Origin: Gossypium raimondii
Taxonomy: Eukaryota > Streptophyta > Magnoliopsida > Malvales > Malvaceae
Assembly: GCF_025698545.1 (NCBI RefSeq)
Contig: NC_068571.1
Span: 50,687,733 to 50,751,732, forward strand
Reading direction: 5' to 3'
Length of the DNA: 64,000 nucleotides
Under the pieces are notes generated by a model. That model saw only the letters and a program-made list of their open reading frames with translations. It ran no database searches and had not been told where the DNA came from. Shown piece by piece: positions 1 to 12,336 of this stretch (its first letter is position 1; each line of letters opens with the position of its first letter). A program made the position numbers and the translations under genes.

Positions 1-2681
1 GATCTTAATTCTTACTTGAAGATTTAGAGATAGGAATGTGCTAATATAAGGAGGAGATTGTGATGATTCATGATAGTTCACCTAAAGGTCGAAGAGCTAT
101 AAGGATGTTAGTATGGTCGAAATAAGGGTTATCAATAAGGATTAAAGAGGGATCAAAAGAATTTCAAAAGACTGTATTCGTTCCATTCTCCTACTATTTC
201 TATGCTTTTAAGGAGTTACCTCTGATCAATCGATTCCAAACTCCTTGGTATTAATTAAACTTATGAGTACCTTTTAATATTTAAGTAAAAAAAAGAATTT
301 GGTAATGACAATTAAAAGATATATATATATATATATAGTGGATAAATAGATAGAAATATAGATATATTATCAAAAAATATTTGGTGTAATGGTAAAGCAA
401 TGCATTTCTAATCTTGAAGACAATATTATTGGGAAAGACAATTATGAACCCCAAACATGGACGGATATGTATCTATATGTTTTACTGAGTTGGCCCTTAA
501 CCAGGCCACTAACTAAAGTTTTATGTTGATATTTTTATACATTTTAATTTTAACTATTCGCACTTTATTACTTCCATCAATTATATATCTATACTTACTA
601 TTTCAATGTCGCCCACAACTCAAAATAAGAAATTAAAGTATAATTAGAGATTTGAAATTAATAATTTTATGCCTTACACATTACTAAATCTTGACTAATT
701 AATGCATTTTCTTTGTATTTCGTTATGTAAGAAATAAAATCTAAAGCCAAAATCTTTAAATTTCTGCTATCTAAGTTCTGATGTTATTATTATTTCAACT
801 TTAATTAAATTCAAGATTAATTGGATCTTCTTAAAAATTAAATAAGGGTAAATTTAGATGGGTGGTGCGATGTAGTTTAGTGCATTTAACTTATTTTTTG
901 TCTCATGCTATAGTATCGTTACTATTGTTTTTACACTAATCGTAGATAAACGCACCTTTCATCCAAACCCACCCTAAATTTAAAATTGAAAACCCAAGTC
1001 TAGAAGATTATAAATCAGTAGTAGTTGTCCTACACAACCGAATGCCATTAATTGTTTTGAAAATTGAAATGCAATCTGTCTTTAGGAAATTGAGTAGGAC
1101 ATGATATTCGGCTTATTGTTTGCCCCTCATAGAGTAGGAAATTGTTTGTTTAGGACTCCAAAAGATTTATCAAATTTTAAGTTAATATGTGATCAATTAT
1201 AAATTGCCCCTCTCAAATTGTTAGGATATTGATTTTGTCATTTGAAAATCATAAAGATATAAGTCAATATAAGGGTGAAGTAGCACTTTAACTCTTATAA
1301 AAGCATATAATTTAATCTCGTCCCTCCCAAAAAAATTTCTACCTTCGCCCTGTACATGAGCCCTTACTTTTTACTAGTGTTGAAATATTTGAAGCTGCTA
1401 CAATCTGCTAAGGAAAATGGCCACTTCCTCTACCATTGCGACAAAACAATAACTTGTCTTATATATAAGATTGACGATTTATATATTGAACTAAATCTTT
1501 GGATTGTGCTGATGTCATGGAATGATTCAAACCCATCAATGAAGATCAATTAATTTGAAAATACATATCTGGGACAAAATTAGAAGATTTATTTGCCAAT
1601 AGTCCATTTTACTTTGGTCATTAATATTTTATTGTATTTAGCTATTTTAGTTGTTGTTTAAAAGGGACCGTGATTGTAAAATCTTTCTATAATTGGTTTT
1701 ACTAGCTAAGTTCTCAGGGGATACTGTAAAGGGATCTAGTCTTTAAAGTATAAGAGTGAGGATTATTATTTGGAGTGTGTTAGAACTAAGATTATCCGAT
1801 GTATTTGTTTCAAAGATAGTGAGTTCATGTTAAACAACTTTGTTATCCCCTCTATTCATTGTGTTTGTTGCTGTTGTTATAGTTGTTTCTTGTAAATGTA
1901 ATTATCTCATGTGAACAATTAATTTTAATAAATTTATTAAACTGTTATCAAATGTACGCAAAAGAAAGAAAAATCAAACCATCACTTCACGTTAAAAGAA
2001 AAAGACAACAAAGACTTTGGTAATTACAATTAAAATGAGCCCACCTTTTGTGGAACATGAAAAGAGATAAATCTTTAATAATGTATGGGTTTTTTGTCAA
2101 AATAATATAAAAATATTGCTTAAGAAAATGATATAAATGGTAGGTTATTTATGAAAATAAAATGATTTTTATAATATTTTTCAATGTTGTTAATGTGTCA
2201 AGCGATATTATTTTAAATTTTTAAATCATTGATTAATTTTTTCGTTAAAATATTATATTTTATTAACCTTAATTAAATGAAAAAAACCAATTTTAGCCTT
2301 ATTCATGTTCTTCAAAAAGTTTCCAATACAAAAGCAATATTCGTCACAAAACATCTCTCTTCTCTTTCATTAGTTTAATCAAAACTAGCTTTTATTTTAT
2401 TTTATATATTTAATCATAGAATACCATTTTGGTTGAATAAAATAATTATAAAATATCATATTTTCGTAAATTTTTATAATTAAATTGTTTTTATATTATA
2501 TTGATAAAAGAAAATCCCTCAGTTTTCGTAATTAAATTACTTATCCTCTCCAAGTGGCTTTCATCCCGTGCTGTCCAAGATGGACTTGATCCATTGGTAA
2601 TACTAGATATATTCTCATACGAAACGTCTTTTGTATATTTGAACTACTCATTACTTAATTCAACTCAGCTGAAATCCACAG
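1..2681. other. AT-rich intergenic region, no gene recognised
   Basis: No open frame longer than about 65 codons with recognisable protein features was found on either strand. The stretch is AT-rich with poly-purine and poly-T runs. It ends at the hairpin upstream of the GH18 receptor kinase gene, so its last few hundred bases are probably that gene's promoter. Confidence 0.6.
319..337. repeat. (TA)n microsatellite
   Basis: An uninterrupted AT dinucleotide run of about 19 bases, seen directly. Runs of this kind are often length-polymorphic. Confidence 0.85.
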
Positions 2682-2876
2682 ACACCATAAATTCATAAAA
2701 ATCCTGTCTTACGCTCTTCTTCCTCGTAATTTCATCACGTTTAATACTAAAAATATTCCTTCCTGCCAATAGTTTAATATTGCTGGAAGCACACTTTTTT
2801 GTAGACCTCAGGAAAGTATTAAACGTGATGAAATTACGAGGAAGAAGAGCGTAAGACTGTTATGAATTTATGGTGT
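2682..2876. repeat. Long near-perfect inverted repeat (hairpin) upstream of the receptor kinase gene
   Basis: The left arm (2682-2748) and right arm (2815-2876) are reverse complements. An inner block of 43 bp pairs perfectly (2706-2748 with 2815-2857), and an outer block of 17 bp pairs perfectly (2682-2698 with 2860-2876). The blocks are separated by a small asymmetric bulge, and the loop is 66 nt (2749-2814). The hairpin ends 162 bp before the start codon of the GH18 receptor kinase, so it could lie in its 5' UTR or core promoter. No target-site duplication is obvious. It could be a small foldback transposon, a young MIRNA or siRNA-producing hairpin, or a local inverted duplication. Confidence 0.9.
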
Positions 2877-3038
2877 TAAAAAATCTGAGGTAAAATTAAA
2901 AATCTGAGGAATTTTATGTCTTGGCATGAGCGGGTACAGCATTACATTTGTCTGTTTTCTTTTATGTATTCATTTCCAACCAAATTCTACATTTAATTAT
3001 CAACTCTCGAAGAAATCATCACCCTGAAAGTTTCCTCC

Positions 3039-6000
3039 ATGGTTATGGTACCCAAGTTTATCATACTTCTCTATATTTTTCTCTCTTTAGGACTCAATCC
3101 ATCACGAGCACAAACCTGGATTCAAGCTGGTTACTGGTATTCCGGCACTGACTTCCCCATTGCCGATATAAATTCAGCTCTTTTCACTCACCTTATTTGC
3201 GCTTTTGCTAACATCAATGCCTCATCCTATCAGCTCTCCGTTTCTTCTTCCGATGACCAATACTTCTCTACTTTCACAAACACAGTCAAACAAAAAAACC
3301 CATCAGTCACCACGCTTTTATCCATTGGAGGAGGAAGTGCAAACCATTCAGTCATAGTTTCAATGGTAAACAATTCGTCCCATAGGAAATCCTTCATTGA
3401 TTCCTCAATAAAAACAGCTAGGCTTTACGGCTTCCAAGGCCTAGACTTTAGCTGGGCTTCAGCCAACACAAGCTCCGATATGAGCAATATGGCTGCTCTC
3501 TTCCAAGAATGGCGTGCTGCAATAGATTCAGAAACGGGTCAGTCTAAGTTGATATTAACGGCTGCAGTTCCAACCTCTAAATATTCAGAGTCGTCTACTT
3601 ATCCAATAGACTCATTGAGGACGAACTTGAACTGGTTACACGTTAGTGCCTTCAATATATACATGCCAACACGGGACAACTTTACGAGAGCTCATGCAGC
3701 ACTATATGACCCAACCAGTAATTTCAGTGCAGATTTCGGTATAGAATCATGGATTACTGGAGGACTACCAGCGAATAAGTTGGTTTTGGGTCTGCCTTTT
3801 TATGGCTACGCGTGGACACTAGTCAACCCCAGGGATAACACGATTGGCGCACCAGCATCAGGGCCGGCTATATCAAAAACTGGGGAGATGGCATACAAGG
3901 ATATAAGGAATTATATTCAAAGTTATGGAGCCAATTCAGTGTATAATGATACTTTTGTAGTGAATTACTGCACCGTAGGAACCACCTGGATTGGTTTCGA
4001 TGATGTTGAGGTTGTCAAAGTCAAAGTTTCCTTTGCCAAGGAAAGGAAGCTGCTGGGCTACTTTGTGTGGCAAGTTCCCAATGACGCCAACTGGTTGCTT
4101 TCGCAAACTGCAGGTATGCTTACAAGAGTTTTCGTGATACTTTTATCAAAATACAATGAAGAAGAAGCTCACCAAGCCAGCTTGAGAAGGACCAAAAAAA
4201 AAAAAAAGGAATTAGTTAACTAAGAAAAACTATAATCTAAAGAGGCCATAGAAATAAACATCATGAAATTAATGAAAAAAGAATCTTTCTGGCAAGCTTT
4301 CATTATTTATTTATTTTTAAATCTGTATCAGTTGATGTCAATGGTGAGAATGGTACAGAGAAAAAAGGGCGGTTGTCGTTGATTATTATATTGGTTCCAG
4401 TCACTGGGGTCTTGATTTTGATCGGGGCATTGACGTACTACATTCGAAGGACAAAGAATAAGAAGAAAGGTATTTATTTCGAGCTATCTCACTTAACTGC
4501 ATCATTCACTATTCCCTCTACATTATTTAGCAGTAAATCTCTAAACTTCGATCCTGTTGATTTATGTAAATAGAGTTCCGAGTACAAAGCAGTTTATTCA
4601 TGAATGTTTTTTGGTTGGTTAACAGATGCCGAGTACAAAGCTAAAAATTCCAAGTCCAAAGCAAATCTTATGACAGAAGCTGGAGATTTCAACAGCAATG
4701 CTCCTAATCTGATGGTTTATAGATTCTCTGATATTGAGGTGGCCACTAATAGGTTTTCATTTGAAAATAAGCTTGGGGAAGGTGGATATGGTCCTGTTTA
4801 CAAGGTAAAGCTAAGCTATTCTAGCTATTTGATGTAAAATTTTGGAAATTACATTGCACTTTTCCAAGGAACTGTAAATAATTAAATTCCCATTTGCCAG
4901 GGTGTCTTATCAGATGGACGGGAAATAGCAGTAAAGAAACTTTCGAAAACATCTACACAAGGATTTGAAGAGTTTAAGAATGAGGTCATGCTAACAGCAA
5001 AACTGCAGCATGTAAACCTTGTTAGAGTTTTGGGATTCTGCATTGAGAGAGAAGAACATATGCTGGTCTATGAGTTTATGCCAAATAAGAGTTTGGATTA
5101 CTACCTTTATGGTAATTTATAGTTAATCTATAAGCAATTGAATTACTGGTTGAACAATAACTGGTTAAATCTTATCTTAGTTTTCATTTATGATGAATGT
5201 TTCATTGTCTACAGATCCAATAAAACGGTACATGTTGGATTGGGAAAAACGTGCTGAAATTATTGAAGGAGTTACTCAAGGGCTTCTATATCTTCAAGAA
5301 TACTCGAGATTGAAAATTATTCATAGAGATTTAAAAGCTAGCAACATTTTACTAGATGAAGAAATGAAGCCCAAGATATCAGATTTCGGAATGGCTAGAA
5401 TTTTCTCTAAAGATGAAGTTGAAGCCAACACACACCGCATTGTCGGCACATAGTAAGTTAATTCTGAGAATACGAAAACTGAGTGTGGACATTGATACTT
5501 TGTTTTGCTTTTGCAGTGGTTATGTTCCTCCTGAATATGTTAAAAAGGGTTTATACTCCATCAAATCAGATGTATATAGTTTCGGGGTCCTACTTCTTCA
5601 GATCATAAGTGGACGAAAGACCGCATGTTTATATGGATTACATGAAAATTTGAGTCTTCTTGAATTCGTAAGTCTCAACATGATCTCTATACCCTTTTTC
5701 AATATCATTAAGTTGTGAAGATAATTGAATATAATGTTTGAATAAAACTCAGGCATATGGACTATGGATACAAGAGAAAGGCATGGAATTCATGGATCCC
5801 ACACTGGATGACACAAATTCATCATGCACGTTATTGAGATGCATGCAAATAGCTTTGTTATGTGTGCAGGAAAATGCCAATGACAGGCCTACCATGCTGG
5901 AAGTGTCGTCGATGCTTAGAAATGAAACCACACCGATGGCCAACCCGAAAAGACCTGCTTTCTCAGAAAGAACCAATGAAAATGATGAACTAAAGAGATT

Positions 6001-6064
6001 GAATTTGAAACCTGAAATATGTTCAATCGATGATGCGCCCATATCAGAAGTGGTTGGTCGATGA
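3039..6064 (+). CDS. GH18 chitinase-like receptor Ser/Thr kinase (CHRK1-type), catalytically dead ectodomain
   Basis: Seven exons fit in phase: 3039-4113, 4332-4469, 4626-4804, 4901-5111, 5215-5452, 5517-5667 and 5753-6064, giving 767 aa. Residues 1-24 are a signal peptide ending SRA. Residues 25-358 are a GH18 domain (GYWYSG start, LLSIGGG strand). Residues 373-396 form one membrane helix, followed by a basic stop-transfer stretch. The kinase spans about residues 448-720, with glycine loop [10 protein letters not shown], Lys476 in [12 protein letters not shown] (Asp573) and DFG (Asp591), all intact. The GH18 motif DxxDxDxE reads QGLDFSWA (133-140): the acid/base Glu is Ala140 and the neighbouring Asp is Ser138. 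The later active-site MCYDY segment is also changed, to SAFNIY. Chitin hydrolysis is therefore not expected. The layout matches tobacco CHRK1, a plasma-membrane receptor kinase with an inactive chitinase-like ectodomain. Ligand binding (chitin or another glycan) is an inference. Confidence 0.93.
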
Positions 6065-7358
6065 CTTTGTTGGCTAAGAAAATTTGTTCTCATCAAATAC
6101 TATTTCAACTTTACTCTAATAATTATAAATGAAGGGTGCAATTAATCAAAAGTTATATTTTTGGTTATTGAACTTTTCATAATAATTTAAATCCCTTAAA
6201 TACTGAATAATTTATATCAGTTTTTTTACAGAGAATTATAACTATATATTTAAGAGATGTTACTTGAATAAGTTTATCTTACTTTAATAGTTATGTCTAT
6301 TTATGAAATATTAGTAGAATAATTATGTCTATTTTAAACATGTGTTATATATGAGAATTTTATAAATAATAATGAGATTTCATTTGGAAAATATATCAAA
6401 AAAGATTTAGAAGTTTTTTTCTATTTGTCCTCAATATCCTACTATTCTTAGATTGTTCTATATTATGCGCAGTGCTTTGTGAATTATTTTCGTCAGTGTA
6501 AAAGGGAAATAATCATCGGGCTTCATTGTATCCTCAATGCTCATTTGCTTGAAATTCATTTGCACACTAGATATAGGTGGGGAAAATAAAACCTTATAAA
6601 TAGTGGCTTTATACATGCCTTGAAACATTGTTCTATTGTCTTGTTTTTCTATTCGAGTTGTTTTTCTCATTCGTAAATTTGAGATTTTCCACACCAAACT
6701 TCCACACTAACAAAAAAAAATAGAGTTTTGATTGTTGACTTTCGTTGAAAATTTTGTGTTATGAAAGTTGCCAAATTGCAATTTGCTATGAAAAATGTTT
6801 TATGGAATTATACGAATTGCGAAAATCATTGGATGGTTGTTTTTATATCATTCTAGAAATGTTTCATGGATTTTACTTACCTTACTCCAAAGGTTTAAAA
6901 TTTGTTTTTAAATTGCTTTTAAATAAATTTTAATATTGGTAAAGTTAGAATTTAGAGTTCACTATTAAGCCGTGAAAGCTTAGTATTAGAGTTTTTAATT
7001 TCGTGTGCAAATTATAAATGACTCATAAGTTCGTGATCAAGCAGCATCACCAAACAATCTCTGCAAACCCTTATTTTTGAAAAGACATTACTTCATATAA
7101 TCTTGATAGGTTTGGTTCTATTTACTCATTGGCAATTCAAATGAGACTTGTTGAATAATTTTAATGTTAATTTTACTTTTATAAGCACATTTAAAAATTA
7201 TATTTTAATGTATAATAATTGAATAACTAATCCAGCAAATTACTCCAACATCTATTGTAACATTCTGAATTCAACCGAATTTTCAGATTAAGTTTGAATT
7301 GTTACACCACTCATCCTCCCGACATCGCCTACGCAGAAACACCTTCCCTAACGCATCG

Positions 7359-7438
7359 GTCAACTTAGGACAATAGTTAATCAGTGCTTGACCATTGACT
7401 GTCACTTTATTCATTGACTTTAATTGATCTTATTTGAC
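7359..7438. promoter_or_regulatory. Cluster of W-box (WRKY-binding) cores
   Basis: Four TTGAC[C/T] motifs on the + strand (7388, 7395, 7414, 7434) and one inverted GTCAA (7359-7363) fall within 80 bp. TTGAC[C/T] is the established WRKY transcription-factor site, typical of defence genes. The cluster is about 2.0 kb upstream of the chitinase start and 1.3 kb downstream of the receptor kinase stop, so its target is uncertain. Confidence 0.4.
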
Positions 7439-9245
7439 TTGATTCGTTCTCTTAAGTTAGTTCGATCCAAGGGCAAAGTCAAAAATTATTTAGGGGGTCC
7501 AAAATTAAATTATAATTTTTACGATAGCAAAAATGCAATTTCACTATTTTAATAGTCTATATCTTTATAATTTTTAAGGAGCCAAAGTGCAATTTTACCT
7601 TTACTAATTTAAATTTTTAAAAAGCCTAAATAGAAAATTTTTCATTTTAAGAGGGTCGGGCCTAACTACATCCTACCGATCCTCTTTAACTCATGTAATT
7701 ACCAAACTTTTCTAATAGCAATACTAAACTAATCCAATCAAAAGAAAATTAATAGAGTCCACTAATTATCTCACTTCATTTGTTTTATGATAGTTCCTTC
7801 TTATTATTATATCTGGAAATAGTTATAAGATTTACCAATAAACCATTTGAAAATTTTCAACATTTAATATTTTAAATTTGTAATATTAAATATATTTTAT
7901 AATTATTTTAATATTTTATTTAATATAAAAATTTGAACAAAAAGGTATTGAATGAGATAATTAGGTAGATAGCTATTTATCACATAAATTATCATTTAAA
8001 AATGAGATATTTAAATTACTATAATAAGATTAAAATTAAAATTAAACAATCTTTTAAAATTAATATTTACTTTTATGAAATAACATAATTATATTCAATA
8101 CTGTATTTACTAATTTACCAAGCAATTTTCTAATATAAATTCAACACTTATAAATTTTAACACTAGCAATTTCCTTTATTCTCTTTAAAGAATAGCTATA
8201 TGTCCTCATTATGGCATCGGAGGGTCTTGGTTCCTCCAAATATTTGAAAATTTTCGTTATACCTTTAAAATTTTTGAAAATTTTAAATAGATCCCCAAAA
8301 GTTTTAAAATTATTATTAAACCTTTGAAATTTTTAAAAATTTTTAATTAGATTTTGTAATTTCTTTTTAAAATTTTCATAAAATATCTAATGTCACATGT
8401 GTTACATATGATTTTACGTATTTAATATTTAATATTTTTTAAATATTATCTCTTTATTTGTAGTATTTCTTTGAATAAATGCTTTTCACGAGGTTGAAAA
8501 ATCAAAGGGGTAAGCCGCACAACATATATTAAAAAGTTGAAAATTATATGTAACTGCATTGAAGAAGAGATGTTGAATTCATGCATTAAATAAGAGATTT
8601 TGATGAGAGGCAAGTTGTTGGTATGTGGCCGCCTTCTTTGGTTATGCTTTACCTAAATAAGAGTGCGATACCCACTTGTCTTTTCATTCATGTCCAGCCC
8701 ACCACAAAACTCCATTATATAAACCTCCAAACACACCATTATTGCTTATAAAATATGTATATTTGTGTTTTTTTACTTTTTTTTAATATATTTCAGTAAT
8801 TAATAGGGTGAATACTAGTCGTGAATTTTAAAACTTCTTCACATTCAAAACGAGAATCAAATCCTCAACTACTGATTAAAGTAAGAAAAACATTTACCAT
8901 TATCTTACTTAACTCTCGTGATTAATACACTATCTTTTAACCCTCATTAAGCATACTCAATTTCTTTTCTAAAACAAAATTTGAATTTAATTGGTCGAGT
9001 TGACTTTCACCCAACCCACCAACTTTTAACCCCTAATCATATCAAAATTTTGAATATTATAAAAAAGTATTTAAGACATTTGTAATAGTATTTGAAATTT
9101 AAATTATATTTTAATTTTTAGTTAGAGAGATTTAGATTGTATCTTTAATAAAATTTATAAATGAAGTTATTCCATTTATTAAAAATCGTTTCATTTAAAA
9201 ATATGATTAATGCATTTTTATATAAAATTTAAATATTTTATTGAA

Positions 9246-9265
9246 ATATATATATATATATATAT
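9246..9265. repeat. (AT)n microsatellite
   Basis: A 20-base alternating AT run about 210 bp upstream of the chitinase start codon, seen directly. Confidence 0.85.
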
Positions 9266-9473
9266 TTTTAATTCGCTTATATGTACTTCATACTTTCTGT
9301 ATGTTACTCTTATAGATGAAAAATTATCATAAAGAGTAAAAAGTAAAACATATAAAATCCATAAACAAAAAACTTAATCAAATTATCTTCTGACGGGCTA
9401 TTGGCTACCCACTGATTGCAATATATATGATTGGAGAATCTTGATAACAATCATACGACACCTTCCTCTTGCA

Positions 9474-11058
9474 ATGATGGCAGGAGGCTCTATCACATAT
9501 TTTCAGCCCCTTGCCGTTCTCATTCTTTCCTTAACCATACCTATATCTACAAGAGTTGTAATGGCGTCGCCACCGGCTGTCAAAGCAGCTTATTGGCCTT
9601 CATGGACGACGTTCCCGCCATCAGCCATAGATACAATCTTGTTTACTCATATTTACTACGCCTTTCTCATGCCAACTGACACCTACAAATTCGAAATCTC
9701 AACTTCAACAGCTCTAGAGCTTTCTAATTTTACCACCACCCTCCGCCGCAAGAATCCACCGGTAAAAACCCTTTACTCCATCGGCGGCGGAGGTACTGAT
9801 TCTCATCTCTTTGCTCGCATGGTTTCAAATGAAAAGTCACGTCAAACCTTTATAAATTCAGCTATAGAGACTGCCCGAGGACTTGGTTTCGATGGGATGG
9901 ATTTGGATTGGGAATTCCCTGAAAACCCAACAGATATGAAAAACTTGGGCGTTTTGTTTATGGACTGGCGACGAGCTATCAACTACGAGGCTAGAAAAAC
10001 CCACCGTGCTCCGCTACTTCTCACGGCGGCGGTTTACTTCTCGGTCGACTTTTTCTTGGATGAAGTGTATAGAAAATTCCCAGTATGGTCGATTAATCAA
10101 AACTTGGATTGGATAAACGCAATGTGTTACGATTACCATGGAAGCTGGGACACATCAGCGACGGGGGCCCATGCAGCACTTTATGACCCAAACAGCAACA
10201 TAAGCACTAGTTATGGGCTTAGGTCATGGATCAAAGCCGGTCTGTTTAGGAGCAAGCTGGTAATGGGTTTGCCACTTTATGGGAAGACATGGGTGCTAAA
10301 GGATCCGAATTCGAATGAGATCGGGTCAGCTGCGATTAGTGTGGGTCCAGGAGATGTTGGGGTGCTTACGAATGTGGAGATTGAGGAGTTCAACAAGAAG
10401 AATGGAGCCAAAATAGAACATGACATGGAAACTGTTTCCACGTATTCATATGCGGGTTCAGTATGGATTGGGTACGATGATTCTGTATCAGCAACCTTGA
10501 AGGTTGGGTTCGCCCAGGCACTTGGGATTCGTGGCTATTTCTTTTGGGCTATTGGCTACGATAGCGAGTGGAAAATCTCTAGATACGGTAACACTCACAT
10601 TTTATTTTTCTCTACTTAATTTGTCTATAAGAATTAGAGAGTGTGATTAAGTGATTTAGTTACATTCAATTTAATAGGATTGAGACCATAGCTACCTACA
10701 CATTAGGCATGTATATAATAACAAATAATTACCATCAAATTTAATTATTATTTGACTTTTTATGCATTGTCATTCATAAGGATCTTTGGATTTACATATG
10801 AATATATTAATAATTTATTTCGCTTAAATACAATAGGACGATAAATTTAACTATTTATATTTAATTTTAGAGATTTTTAATAAAATACTTTGCATGTGGT
10901 TGAATGTTAGTGTATAAATTCATATATGACCGGTGTATTAAATGCAAATTTAATAGGATAATTGGGTTCAAGCTTAAACCTGCGACATGATTTAATTAAG
11001 ATTCAATCTATGCTTTGATGTTTTTGCAGCTTCAAGAGCGTGGGTTGTTGGTGAATGA
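9474..11058 (+). CDS. Secreted class V (GH18) chitinase
   Basis: Two exons, 9474-10587 and 11030-11058, joined in phase, give 380 aa, the usual length for plant class V chitinases. The start is the first ATG of the frame; an apparently longer frame from 9441 opens with TTG. Residues 1-30 are a hydrophobic signal peptide, followed by the mature start near SPPAVKAAYW. Strand SIGGGG lies near residue 102. The catalytic motif is complete, DGMDLDWE at 140-147, with Glu147 as acid/base, and MCYDYHGSW is present further on. The product should be an apoplastic or vacuolar endo-chitinase that cuts beta-1,4-GlcNAc chains in defence. The tiny last exon encodes only the C-terminal residues ending WVVGE. 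It is a paralogue of the ectodomain of the receptor kinase 3.4 kb upstream, with which it shares long stretches such as the HAALYDP region. Confidence 0.93.
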
Positions 11059-11419
11059 GCAATATGGGGCAAGTAGCAGTAGTAGTAGTTCCAAGTAGAC
11101 TGTAGGCAGAGAGATCTATAAATGGCGATTGGAAGATTGATTTTAAGTTATGCTGATTCAATGTCAAACCTGATCTCTTTTTATTTGTATCTTTCAAAAT
11201 GGAAATAATAAATCACTAGCCAACAAGCTTGCAATCTTCGCATTTCTTGTATGAAACATCATAGCTCAATATCATTTTCACATATGTTAAAATTAATTAA
11301 AATGCTTTCAAATGAGACTTTATTGGACTTTGTATAGACCGACGCGTCACACGCTAACTACATAAGAAATATTGAATCTTGTTAAAGTTAAGTAGATTAA
11401 ATTACTCAACAATTAATAC

Positions 11420-12200
11420 ATTGTTGCATCTTCCAAATCCTTCCCTTTATGAACTGTGCTTTTTAGTATATGGCTCCATTAGCTTTGAAATTGGCTTCAA
11501 CTTAAACATTCCAATCTTCTTCAATAGATCTTTAAAATATTTTTGCTGATCGAGAAGATTCCTTTTTAAATACAATCAACCTCTAGACCAAGAAAATAAT
11601 TGATTTGTCCAAATTTGTTCATCTAAAAGTGAATTGATAATTTCTCCTTTGGATAATTTCTTTTTCACACTCTCTTATTGATTAAACCATTCACATATAC
11701 TAGAATAATAACAAGTTTCCCTTCATTAGTTTTGTCAAGCAAACTAAAATCTGCAAATGTCACCAAATAACCATTATAAGTAAGACATTTAGCAATCTTA
11801 CCATACCAAGTTCTCATTTCTTACTTCAACATATAAAGTGCCTCTCATAACTCGCACACTCATTTAGGATGATCTGGAGTCTAGATCTCTCGATCTAATT
11901 GTCCATGTGAACATGCATTATTCACATCCTTCTACCATAAGTTTCAATCTTTTCTACTTGTTGGTGCTAGTAAGACTCTCATTGTCATAAGCTTTGCCAT
12001 TAGACTAAACATTTCATCGTAGTTTAGTTCATATTGTTGAAAGAATTCTCAAGCCACCAAACAAACATTACACCTCTTAATCGGTCCATCTGTGCAACAC
12101 TTTTATCTTTTAAACCCTTGTGTAAGAAATAGGCTCACATCTCTTGGATTTGGCACAAGTTCTTTTGATTTTGTTCAAGTATAGTAATTTTTTAAGTGGA
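11420..12200 (-). mobile_element. Decayed Ty1/copia reverse-transcriptase remnant
   Basis: Read on the - strand with frameshifts and stops, this encodes recognisable copia RT pieces in the correct order: YDEMFSLMAKL, DVNNACSHGQL (family DVKNAFLHG), KLVIILVYVNGLI (the YVDD catalytic box, here YVNG) and INYFLGLEVD. The catalytic aspartates of the YVDD box are lost. No LTRs were found for it. It lies just outside the 5' LTR of the younger copia element at 12337. Confidence 0.75.
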
Positions 12201-12331
12201 ATGGAATGCAGGTCAATTTGCCATGGACTTTGAGTTATACCACATCTCTACCATCATTTATAACCCCAACTTTATCTAAGCTGAATTAAATTTGAGAAGC
12301 TTGTAATTAATCTATAAAAGCATCCGAATCT

Positions 12332-12336
12332 GATAA
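12332..12336. repeat. Target-site duplication (left), GATAA
   Basis: The five bases directly before the 5' LTR are identical to 14771-14775 directly after the 3' LTR, which shows integrase-mediated insertion of the copia element. Confidence 0.9.

Larger units (their letters stand above)
6065..9473. other. Intergenic region between the two GH18 genes
   Basis: AT-rich, with no convincing gene. Around 7480-7680 and 8210-8400 there are degenerate low-complexity repeats of the kind scattered through plant intergenic DNA. A cluster of W-box cores lies at 7359-7438 and an AT run at 9246-9265. The last few hundred bases should contain the promoter of the downstream chitinase. Confidence 0.6.

Noticed and set aside
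5749-6096. 115-codon - strand frame opposite the last kinase exon
   Set aside because: Shadow of the + strand exon, which carries the conserved kinase C-lobe.
9431-9679. 82-codon + strand frame overlapping the chitinase start
   Set aside because: Wrong frame; the overlapping frame continues through the whole GH18 domain.
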